DNA of 64,000 bases from Streptomyces sp. NBC_01439 (GTDB lineage Bacteria; Actinomycetota; Actinomycetes; Streptomycetales; Streptomycetaceae), in contig NZ_CP109487.1 of assembly GCF_036227605.1 (NCBI RefSeq), positions 62,001 through 126,000 of the forward strand. Reading direction: 5' to 3'. The notes under the pieces are model-generated. The model did not search any database. It was not told where the DNA came from and saw nothing but the letters and a program-made list of their open reading frames with translations. A program made the position numbers and the translations under genes. Below are positions 26,903-34,552 of this stretch, piece after piece. Within the stretch, counting starts at the first letter, position 1. Each line of letters starts with the position of its first letter.

Positions 26903-27203
26903 AGCCGAACATCTCCCCCGTGGCACCAGCCACCCCCGAGCAGTGCGTTCGACGGGTGACCCCTGCCGCGACGCCCTGCCCTTCCGAAAACTTCGTCGTG
27001 CCGCAGTTTGCCACTGAGGTATGACACAGAGGTTGTGGGAGGCCTGCAACCTGGGGTTACCGAAGGAACATGCCGCTCCAGGTGACGAAACACGGTCGGT
27101 TCGGCGGCCCCCATCGGGGATCGGGGGTCTTCAGGTCAGCGGCGACTCGCAGGGGCGAGAGCGTGGGCACTCCTGCGCGGGAATCCAACCCGGCGGAAGG
27201 ATG

Positions 27204-27605
27204 TTACGGCTGGTCAACGAATTCCGTTGGTTGCCCTGGACCACAGTGGGTGTGACCTGTCTGCGAGGGGGGCGTCGGCAGTGTGCGGACTACGCCGATG
27301 CGGTCGGCGAGCTGCTGGTGCAGCAACCGGTGCTCCGTCATTGACTGGTGCAAGGCGCCGACCAGTGCCTCTACGTCGGTCTTCAGCTGCGCGATTTCTT
27401 CGGCGTCGGCTGCCCGGAGTTCCTTGAGTCGGCGGATCTGCTTGCGCATGCGTTGTTCGCTGTCCGGGGTGCCGCCGCGGGCCCGCACTCTGTCGTAGAA
27501 CATGTTCTTCAGGTCGGTGTACCGCTGAGTGAGAGCGTTGCGCGGGACACCGGCTTCGAACGCGAGGGCAACGATCGTCAGCGCGCCGTTCGAACGCTCG
27601 GGGTG
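27204..27605 (-). pseudogene. Coiled-coil accessory protein of a recombinase transposon (fragment)
   Basis: The frame contains GALTIVALAFEAGVPRNALT (helix-turn-helix-like), then the basic segment SEQRMRKQIRRLKELRAADA and the coiled coil EIAQLKTDVEALVGALHQSM, ending at 27204. This matches the small TnpC-like accessory proteins coded beside tyrosine recombinases in Tn554-type elements. Its 5' end is fused to the recombinase fragment. Confidence 0.6.
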
Positions 27606-27903
27606 GTGAGGCCGGTGATCTGGGAGGCGGACTGGGCCGATGCCCATGCCTCGAAGAACAGGCAGTAGTCGTCCGTGTAGTTCCGCTTCGTCTCCTGCGC
27701 GAGACGGGCGAACGACGACCGACACAGATACGGCTCAGTACCTCATCGACCTGCCAGTCCGGCGAAAGGAGAATCGGATCCCCAGGATGAATCCCAACGC
27801 GATCTTCACGAGTCCCCAGGTCCTCCCGCCCACTCAGAACAGGCACCCGATCCGCGGACACCTGGCGGTCCGTCGGTATCCAGAACGTACGCCACCCCAG
27901 CAC
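27606..27903 (-). pseudogene. Tyrosine recombinase, N-terminal fragment (element A)
   Basis: Starts 48 bp inside the right end of element A: MLGWRTFWIPTDRQVSADRV, then GIHPGDPILLSPDWQVDEVL. After one frameshift it continues ARLAQETKRNYTDDYCLFFE, the SAM-like core-binding domain. It is homologous to the fragment at 28100 in element B (LRPGDPVFVAPDGTVDPELL; ETKRNYATDIRPLLSFLSSR). The catalytic domain is absent. Confidence 0.7.
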
Positions 27904-28099
27904 GCAGCCACCCCTGCTCGATCCGCTTCAACACGCCGATCCAACAGGGAAGACGACCCCGGCGAACAGGGCGCCACGGCCGATGCCGCCGACGTCCTGA
28001 AGCTGATCCTGGAGCGCCGGATGGCCCGCAAGCTCAACACGGTCATCGACGCCACTTCCCTGATGATTTGTTGAGTTCAAGCGTCAGGGGAGGCTTCGG

Positions 28100-28824
28100 G
28101 TGACCGAGTGGCAAGTGGTGTGGGTTCCCGATCTGGACCGGTGGGGCGCCCTCCCTGTGGAGGGCGTCCTCGGGGTTCGGGACCTGCCGGCGGCGGTAGC
28201 CCGGATCGGCCTTCGACCCGGCGACCCGGTGTTCGTTGCACCGGACGGCACGGTGGACCCCGAGCTCCTGGAGTTTGTCCTGTCTGGCCCGTTCCGGTAC
28301 CTGGAGCGGGAGACGAAGCGGAACTATGCAACGGACATCCGGCCGCTCCTGTCGTTTCTGTCCTCGCGTGGAGTGCCGTGGCGGAGGGCCTGTAGAAGTG
28401 ATCTGGCGGACTACCGGGACTGGCGGTGCAGGTCCATGGAGAACCCGCAGCGGGTCGGCGGGACCAGGTGGAACCGCGAGGCGGCCGCGTTCACCAAGCT
28501 GTTCCGGTGGGCGAGGGTCGAGCCACTGCCGGTGGACGCGGGACGGCGCGAGGACCGGGCAGCGGATTCCCACAACTCCACCGTACTGTTGCTGACACCG
28601 CGGACCTGGGGACTGTGGTCGGACATCGGGCTGCGCGGCCACACCGGCACCGGCTCGTCCGCGCCCGGTTGGAAGTCCAGGACCGAGCTGCGCAACACCG
28701 GCTTCGTCCAACTCCTGCTCGGCTCCGGCCTGCGCTGTCGACGCGAACCGCAAGGGGCACGCGACCATCGGCGCCCTGGCTCCGTCTCCATGGCTCTTCC
28801 CCGGCGGCCAGCCCGGACGACCGA
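28100..28824 (+). pseudogene. Tyrosine recombinase, truncated (element B)
   Basis: GTG 28100 starts 45 bp inside the element: MTEWQVVWVPDLDRWGALPV, core-binding ETKRNYATDIRPLLSFLSSR and GGTRWNREAAAFTKLFRWAR, then the start of the catalytic domain with the first Arg (NTGFVQLLLGSGLR). A second piece, in another frame, reads GHATIGALAPSPWLFPGGQP, which belongs further along the catalytic domain. The HxxR and Tyr region is missing. Confidence 0.75.
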
Positions 28825-28829
28825 TCAGC

Positions 28830-29116
28830 AGAAACCGCAGGGCCAGTGGGCCGATTCGGGTACCAACATCCGCGTCGTAGAGGCCGTTGCCCCGCAGGTT
28901 CGCGGCCAGCTTGGCGACCGTACGGAACAGGAGCCATGCCGGGTCCGATGGGGAATCAGCGAGGGCGTCGAGTCGGCCGGACATCGCCGCGGTGACGGCG
29001 GTCGGCGCGCGGCCGCTGGCCTCCAGGACCGCCTCCGCCCAGGCGAGTGAATCGCCCTGACGCTCATAGAGCTGGCGACCCCACAGGCGGAGGACGGCGT
29101 CACGGTGGTCGGTCAT
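28830..29116 (-). pseudogene. Truncated hypothetical cargo gene of element B
   Basis: Starts at ATG 29116: MTDHRDAVLRLWGRQLYERQ, then GDSLAWAEAVLEASGRAPTA and FRTVAKLAANLRGNGLYDAD. It runs into the recombinase remnant near 28830 and loses its own C-terminus. The N-terminal part looks like a helical, soluble protein. No family is recognised. Confidence 0.45.
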
Positions 29117-29689
29117 TCCAGGATCGTTCCAGCAGGGAACACCGACAGCCAACGGATTTTCCCGTGCATCCCTGCACACAGCAACTTGACAGGGAACGCC
29201 ACCAACGTCGAACAGCCCATCAGGGTGAAGCTGGTGACGGCGGCGAAGCGGCACGGCATGCCGACTGTCGCCGTCGTCGTCGCCACGCCCCTGGACCTGT
29301 GCCTGGAGCGACAGGGCCCGCGGCCGGACAACCGGCGCGTGCCCGAGGACGTCGTCCGCTCCCAGCACCAGGCCATGGTCCACTCGCACCAGCGCCTCGC
29401 GGCCGAAGGGTTCAACACGGTCGTCTTCGCCGACACCCTGGACCGCCTGGAGCCGTTCCTCGGACGGCTCTCGCAGGCCCGGGAGGCCGACCTCGGGCGC
29501 GACGGCAACGACGGCCTGGGCGACCTGTGGCTGGCCCGCCGCTTCTTCGGCCCGGAGATCCTGCCGCTGTGGCAGTGGCGGCCGGCCTCGGACCTGGGGA
29601 CCGGCCGGGACCGAGTCGCGGAGATCCGCCTCGGGCAGCAGTCCTTCACCCCGGCGCTCCGCGACGACGGCGAGGGCGAGGGCGGCTGC

Positions 29690-29725
29690 GGCTTCGGCTT
29701 CGGCTTCGGCTTCGGCTTCGGCTTC
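29690..29725. repeat. (GGCTTC)6 tandem repeat coding for Gly-Phe
   Basis: Six uninterrupted GGCTTC units encode (GF)6 inside the C-terminal third of the P-loop protein, followed by GVVLPCPLD. The unit length keeps the frame. A preceding GAGGGC pair hints at related expansion. Confidence 0.9.
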
Positions 29726-30028
29726 GGCGTGGTGTTGCCCTGCCCCCTCGACCCGGAATGCTCCGGGCAGGCGTGGGCGCCCATCCACTCGGTCACCGAC
29801 CTGCACAAGGCGCTGACCGGCGCCATGGAAAACGACCCGGACATCGTCTGCACTATCCACGGCGACGGCGACCAGGAGGCCGAAGACCGCTACCGGGGCT
29901 GGGACGACGACCCCGAGGGCCGCGCCGACATCCAGGCGCAGCATGCGAACGGGGTGCGCGCGTGAGCCGCGCCGCCGACGGCCCCACCCGCACCCGCTCA
30001 CCCCGGCCGGCCTCCCGGCCGGGGACGA

Positions 30029-30200
30029 GTGTTGAACGGCTGCCGCGAGTGCCGCACTCCGGTCCAGGGCGGTACGGCGGGCCTCGCCGCGCACTGCCGC
30101 ACCGTCCACGACCCCCGCCGCGACTACGGCGACCGCCGTCGTCGCATCACGGTCCAGCTCGACTTCTGGCCTTGCCCGGCACGCCGAAGGAGACCCGCTC
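30029..30200 (+). CDS. Possible small zinc-finger-like protein
   Basis: GTG 30029 opens LNGCRECRTPVQGGTAGLAA and then HCRTVHDPRRDYGDRRRRIT, with a CxxC and HCxxxH spacing that could bind zinc. After the segment VQLDFWPCP the frame runs on over the next gene, so the true 3' end is probably displaced by a small indel. Similar short proteins are coded next to kinase-like genes in Streptomyces plasmids, a similarity from memory. Confidence 0.35.
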
Positions 30201-30548
30201 ATGCCCGTGTCCGAGACCGCCCTCGCGTACTACGCCGCCCACACTCAGGCCCCGCGCGAGCACGGCGCGATGAACGCCGCCTGCCTCTGGCCGCGCCAGG
30301 CCCTGCAGTACACCACCGTCAACGGCGCCCGCTTCCTGCCGTTCCCGTCCCGGATGCCCGCCCGGGCCGTGGCCCCGGCCGTTCGCTCCGCCTTCAAGAA
30401 GCATCTGGTGCACGAGTACGACGTCGCCGCCCGCGACGGCTCCCCGTTGCGCATCGTCTGGATCCGCCACGCCCCCGGCACCTGGTTCGGCGGCGAGGAC
30501 GTCATCGACGTCTACGAGGTCCCCACTGAGGAGCCGGCTGTGCCGTAG
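30201..30548 (+). CDS. Hypothetical plasmid/ICE-type protein
   Basis: 115 aa from ATG 30201 after GAAGGAGACCCGCTC. It begins MPVSETALAYYAAHTQAPRE and includes KKHLVHEYDVAARDGSPLRI and HAPGTWFGGEDVIDVYEVP. It looks like a complete small soluble protein. It follows the P-loop gene and its neighbour in the same direction, probably one operon of a former conjugative element. Function unknown. Confidence 0.65.
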   Translation: MPVSETALAYYAAHTQAPREHGAMNAACLWPRQALQYTTVNGARFLPFPSRMPARAVAPAVRSAFKKHLVHEYDVAARDGSPLRIVWIRHAPGTWFGGEDVIDVYEVPTEEPAVP

Positions 30549-30646
30549 CGGGTGATGGTCCTCCGTGCCGCCCCGGCTCCGTTCGACGGAGGCCGGGGCG
30601 GTCGCGGTGGTCCCTCACCACCGAGCACAGAGAGGAGCTGGACGTC

Positions 30647-30946
30647 ATGCTGCGCACCTACGAGGTAGACGTCCCGATACCCGACTCCAACCACCCCGAC
30701 CGGCATGGCGTGCACGTCTTCACCGGCGTCACCGACTCCCCCGCCGCAGCCCTGCGCCGCGCCCACGAGGTGTACGACGCCGCGCTCGCCGCGCACACGG
30801 CCGGACGCGAGATCCCTGACAGTCAGCCGGACCAGTGGGGAGTGGCCGGGCTTCGGCCTGGCTGGCAGATGGAGTGGCCCGCCGCGAGGGCCGGCCTCGG
30901 GAACAACCCCGTCAGCTGGACCACCCGCGCTGACTTCGCGCTGTAG
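30647..30946 (+). CDS. Hypothetical plasmid/ICE-type protein
   Basis: 99 aa after AGAGAGGAGCTGGACGTC. It starts MLRTYEVDVPIPDSNHPDRH and has AAALRRAHEVYDAALAAHTA and VSWTTRADFAL at the end. It is co-directional with 30201-30548, about 100 bp apart. No domain is recognised; a small alpha/beta fold is likely. Confidence 0.6.
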   Translation: MLRTYEVDVPIPDSNHPDRHGVHVFTGVTDSPAAALRRAHEVYDAALAAHTAGREIPDSQPDQWGVAGLRPGWQMEWPAARAGLGNNPVSWTTRADFAL

Positions 30947-31036
30947 CTCCGCCCCGGGACAGCCGCTCTGCTTGGCGGCTTTGTCGGCTGCCCCGGGCCC
31001 ATCCATCCCGTACGAGACGAGACGGAGAACCCAAGT

Positions 31037-31204
31037 ATGTCGTCCCTCCTGCGCGCTCGAAGCCGGTTCGGCCGGCGCACCCTCTTACTGGCGACCGCCG
31101 CCGTGCCGCTGACCGGCTGGGCGGTTCACGCGGTCGCCCTGCACCGGCAGCTCGTCGCCACCCGGAAGGATCCGCTGACCGGCCCTGTTCGGCGCTCGCG
31201 GTAG
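31037..31204 (+). pseudogene. N-terminal fragment of a GGDEF-type protein
   Basis: ATG 31037 gives MSSLLRARSRFGRRTLLLAT, a hydrophobic helix (AAVPLTGWAVHAVALHRQL) and RKDPLTG, the start signature of a GGDEF domain (usually RDPLTGLxxR). The frame is then lost and replaced by the WD40 fragment. Small GGDEF-like proteins with this N-terminus occur in Streptomyces mobile elements. Confidence 0.5.
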
Positions 31205-32232
31205 TGGCACTGGCGACGCCGTTCGCTGGCCGCCCGACGGACACGTCCACTGCCGTACTCAGTGAATTCCACGAGGGAGCCGAACGCCTGGTGTTCAGCC
31301 CCGACGGCCGGACCCTGGCCGTCGGGCAGGGCGGCTCGCTGTGGCCCTTCTTCAGCAGCGACACCTCGTTCGTGGAGACGTGGAGCGTCGACGACGGGCA
31401 CCGCCTCGCACGTATGACGGCCCCCGGGGTGCTCGACGAGGTGGTCTTCGCAGACCAGGGGCGCGCTCTCGTCACCAGGGGACGGACGGGAACCGTCGAG
31501 CGACCCTCGACCTACATCCAGTTGTGGAAGCCCGGCGTCGGGGACCCGCTGACCGAACCCCTCGGCGGAGACCACACCTTTCACATAGGAGTGGCGGACG
31601 GCGGAACGAGCCTGCTCGTCATCGGGAGGGAGAGCGACGGTGTGGCCGTCCGCAACGCAGTGGACCGGCAGGCGGTCCGCCGACTGACCGGCCCCAGCGC
31701 GCAGTGGGTGTCGTCCGCCGTCCTCAGTCCCGACGGACGCTTCGTGGCCACCATGAAACAGAACTCCCGGATGCAGCTGTGGCAGGTGTCCGACGGCCGC
31801 CCGAGCGGCGGCGACGGATCCGTGCACGAGGCCGACGCCTTCTTCAGCGGCGACTCGCGCGTCCTGGCGGTGGTCACGAAGGACAGGAAGCAGGTGGAGG
31901 TGTGGGACACCCGTGACGGCCGGATCAAGAGCACTCTGGAGACCGGTGATGACGGCATGAGCACCGTCCTGCTCAGTCCGGACGGGAGCAAGGCGGTGAC
32001 CCGCAGCTATTCCGACCTCCAGCTGTGTGACACGGCCAACGGCCGCAGGATCGGCAGCCCGCCGGCCGACGCCGAGCCCGACTCGTCGCTGAGTGCGAGC
32101 GATGACGCCGTGGCCCGCTTCACCCCCGACGGGCGTACGTTGGCCACGGCGTCGCAGGACGAGACCGTACGCCTGTGGCGGCTCGACACGCTCGGGCTGC
32201 GGGACCGGGCGGGTCTGCTCGGCGCCAGGTGA
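31185..32232 (+). pseudogene. WD40 repeat C-terminal fragment
   Basis: A frame enters with a hydrophobic end (SALAVVALATPF) and continues with WD40 units: LVFSPDGRTLAVGQ, TWSVDDGHRLARM, VLSPDGRFVATMKQ, VWDTRDGRIKSTL, LLSPDGSKAVTRS and RFTPDGRTLATASQDETVRL, stopping at 32232. The layout matches the end of large nSTAND-WD40 sensor proteins (transmembrane helix, then propeller). The N-terminal ATPase part is missing, joined instead to the GGDEF fragment. GTG 31204 could start a 342-aa protein. Confidence 0.6.
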
Positions 32233-32416
32233 GCCGGCCGCCCCTCATCGTCCCCGGCAGGGGTCAGCAGGAGACGTCGAAGAGACGCCCGGCGTAGGTG
32301 GTGGGGGGGTGGACGGTGGGGCGGCGGAGGCGGCCGTCGTGCAGTACGAGCAGCGGGAGCGGGAGGAAGCGCAGGTTTGCGTTCGCCGGCTTCCCTCCTT
32401 CCACGGGCGGCGTCTG

Positions 32417-33187
32417 TCAGATGTACGGGGCGAGGACTCCCCAAAGCCCCAACGCGAGGATCGTCAGCGAGACGCCCCCGCCGAGAAGATGCTTCAGGAC
32501 AGTGGTGAAGAGGGGCTCCACAGCGGCGTTGAGCCGGGTGTTCTCCGGGTCGTAGACGACGTGTATCTCCTCCGTGACGCGGCCGGACCCGTAACTGGTG
32601 GTGTGTTCGTTGCCGCTGATGTCAGTGAACGCGTACCAGCTCGCCCGTTTGCCGTTCGGGTGGTAGTGCCGGGCGGCTGCGACGGTGATGCCGCGCCGGC
32701 GGAGGACCACCCGGTCCTTGGCGCTGCTGATGGCGACGAAGGTGAAGAGCCCGCCGAAGATGACCGCAGGCGCCCCGACGAATGCGGCCATCCCCATCCC
32801 GTCGCCGTAGGTGGAACCGGTCCACCAGACGTAGCCCACGAAGACCGCGAGGAAGGCCGCGCCACCGGTCCACACCTGCCAAATCTTGATTACGGCCCCG
32901 CCCTCCTCGGTCGTTATGAGGGCGCTCCCGGCCGGGTCACGCCGGGCGGGCAGGGCGGCGATCAAGGCGGTGAGGAAGGCCGAGGTGGCGTATTCGTTGC
33001 CGCCCTGCAGTCGCCGGGTCACCCCATCGGTCAGAACGATCTGCAGGGCCTTGTCGCCGTCCGGGCGGACCTCCTGGACGGCGGCCAGCGGGATGTGCGT
33101 CTTCACCCGCCCCTCCGTCGTCGTCAGTCGGTCGGGCCGTAGGACCGTGAACTGGTCACCTTTACTGAGGACTTGTGGAGAGAGCAT
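32417..33187 (-). CDS. Membrane protein with a DUF3592-like segment
   Basis: About 256 aa if started at ATG 33187 (MLSPQVLSKGDQFTVLRPDR). An N-terminal PH-like beta region (TTEGRVKTHIPLAAVQEVRP; YATSAFLTALIAALPARR) precedes two helices (VWTGGAAFLAVFVGYVWW; MGMAAFVGAPAVIFGGLFTF). Then comes SWYAFTDISGNEHTTSYGSG and VVYDPENTRLNAAVEPLF, the VxYdPxxP strand of DUF3592, and a last helix. The frame is open upstream and the ribosome-binding site is weak, so the start is uncertain. 32233-32416 holds nothing clear. Confidence 0.65.
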   Translation of the reverse strand: MLSPQVLSKGDQFTVLRPDRLTTTEGRVKTHIPLAAVQEVRPDGDKALQIVLTDGVTRRLQGGNEYATSAFLTALIAALPARRDPAGSALITTEEGGAVIKIWQVWTGGAAFLAVFVGYVWWTGSTYGDGMGMAAFVGAPAVIFGGLFTFVAISSAKDRVVLRRRGITVAAARHYHPNGKRASWYAFTDISGNEHTTSYGSGRVTEEIHVVYDPENTRLNAAVEPLFTTVLKHLLGGGVSLTILALGLWGVLAPYI

Positions 33188-33289
33188 GTACTGGTTGACC
33201 CGCGGGGCGGACGGACGGTTGCAGAGGATGGTGATTACGAACCTGCATCGAACCGAGACCCTGCGACGCCTTGTCCTGCGTAAACGTGA

Positions 33290-33400
33290 CTCCATGTCAT
33301 GGAGAGGCTCCTCATGGGACTCCTCCTCCGGCGGTAGCGCATCGGTCGCCGCGCGGGCTCGGGCGGTGCCAAAGTGAAGTCCCCGGAACGGGCGAGCAAG
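33290..33400 (-). pseudogene. Remnant of a TPR regulator C-terminus
   Basis: The minus strand reads GTARARAATDALPPEEESHE, close to the AHARAALDALPPEKHSLT end found at 52150-52310. Only about 35 codons remain. The rest of 33188-33480 shows no gene. Confidence 0.35.
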
Positions 33401-33815
33401 CCGCTCGCCCCATCGCGTCACTCCGGTCTTCGCGGGCCGAAGTCAGGACACGAACCGCTCAGCGGTCGGTGAGGTATCGGGCGGCCCGGTGCTACTGATG
33501 TCCCCGGAGCGCTCTGAGCACCGGCCTCACCCACTCACGCCGTATCGGCGCGGGCTGGCCATGGCCCCAGCCCTGTATCCGGAGCGTCTGCGGTCACCCG
33601 TGGCGCTCGCGTTCCCGGCCCGGATCAACGTCGTTGGGCGCGCCGTGGAAACCGAGTGGCCGCCGTACCGGATGAAGCCCCCTCCCCGTCACCAGCCCCC
33701 GGTGCGCGGCCTGCGGAGCGAGGGGCGACCTGGTACTGGACGGGCAGCCGCTCCAGTCTGCTATCGACCGGGTGAGCAAGCACATCCGGTGCCCGGCGGG
33801 CCGGGGCATCGCGGG

Positions 33816-34150
33816 ATGCCGAAGGCGGTGAGCAAGCTCGTACGGAACGCGGAGATCGCCGACGCGGATCGTGCCTACCATTCCCGCGCGATCCGCGGGC
33901 ACCTCCGTCGACGCGGCATCCGTGCAGCCGTCCCGCAGCCTGTCGACCAGATCGGACACCGGCTGCGGCGGGGCCGCGCCGGAGGCCGCCCGCCCGGCTT
34001 CGACACCGAGACATACGAAGAGCGCAATACCGTCGAGCGGTGCCTCGCCCGACTCAAGCAATGGCGCGGCCTGGCAGTGCGGACGGACGAGCTCACCATC
34101 GTTTACCGGGCCGCACTCCAGCTTGCTGCCACTCATCTGGATCCGGCGCC
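33816..34150 (+). pseudogene. IS5-type transposase C-terminal remnant
   Basis: The frame holds YHSRAIRGHLRRRGIRAAVP, GHRLRRGRAGGRPPGFDTET and YEERNTVERCLARLKQWRGL, the end of an IS5-family transposase (basic region, then the NTVERC Glu helix). Upstream pieces at 33560-33800 are in shifted frames. The downstream continuation to 34550 (ATAVLDKSLLQQLDFDQRMD) is not recognised. Confidence 0.6.
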
Positions 34151-34552
34151 GAGCCAAGGCATCCGAGGGATTCGTCAGGCCGATCGGTGGATGACGAGCC
34201 GGTTCTGTTCTCCGTCAAAGTTGCCGGCCAAGACGTCGGCCTCCCGCCGGTTCCCATTGGAGAGCTCACCGCATCCCGAAGTCGTCAAGGATTTCGATCA
34301 GGCAACCGCGGTGCTCGACAAGAGCCTGCTGCAGCAGCTCGACTTCGACCAGCGGATGGACCACCTCTCACGCCGCCACCCCCTACAGCTGGTACCCCGC
34401 GCCATCACCAACCACAACGACCTCTTCCGAACCCTGGACGGCCACGGCCCGAACACCGCCCAACAGCGCCGTTGGGACGGTGCTCCACCAGCGCGTTGTC
34501 GCCCTGCTGCGTGCAAGCGCCATCGTGGCCTGCCCCCGCGCGAGCGAACCCC

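Larger units (their letters stand above)
25609..27951. mobile_element. Element A, defective tyrosine-recombinase transposon with a DUF4241 cargo gene
   Basis: 2343 bp bounded by GACGAC on both sides (25603-25608, 27952-27957). Ends, read inward: TTCTCTGTCAAGTTCAGCGT (left) and TTCCCTGTTGGATCGGCGTG (right), both followed by TTGAA. It contains the N-terminus of a tyrosine recombinase next to its right end, part of a coiled-coil accessory gene, and one intact cargo gene. Most of the recombinase is missing, so movement would need a helper. Confidence 0.85.
28056..29196. mobile_element. Element B, defective tyrosine-recombinase transposon
   Basis: 1141 bp bounded by CGCCAC on both sides (28050-28055, 29197-29202). 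Ends, read inward: TTCCCTGATGATTTGTTGAG (left, recombinase side) and TTCCCTGTCAAGTTGCTGTG (right). It lies in the same host gene as element A and in the opposite orientation. It holds a recombinase fragment and a truncated cargo gene. Confidence 0.85.
25459..29965 (+). pseudogene. P-loop (polynucleotide-kinase-like) protein gene cut by elements A and B
   Basis: Three exact pieces exist: 25459-25608, 27958-28055 and 29203-29965. Joined with one copy of each 6-bp repeat they give one 336-codon frame. It starts MTSVLYPNLPEDALVVLIGA with P-loop GASDAGEST (usually GxxGxGKST; the Lys is Glu here), continues DDPGEQGATADAADVLKLIL, ERRMARKLNTVIDATNVEQP, RHGMPTVAVVVATPLDLCLE and WARRFFGPEILPLW-like segments. 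The C-terminal half holds a (GF)6 repeat and a GDGDQ tail. The family is an AAA/P-loop kinase-like ATPase common in Streptomyces mobile DNA; its role is unknown. The Walker Lys change may predate or follow inactivation. Confidence 0.9.

Noticed and set aside
28043..30202. A 719-codon minus-strand frame
   Set aside because: It crosses two element boundaries and the P-loop gene; only its N-terminal-type segment at 28830-29116 is kept as element B cargo.
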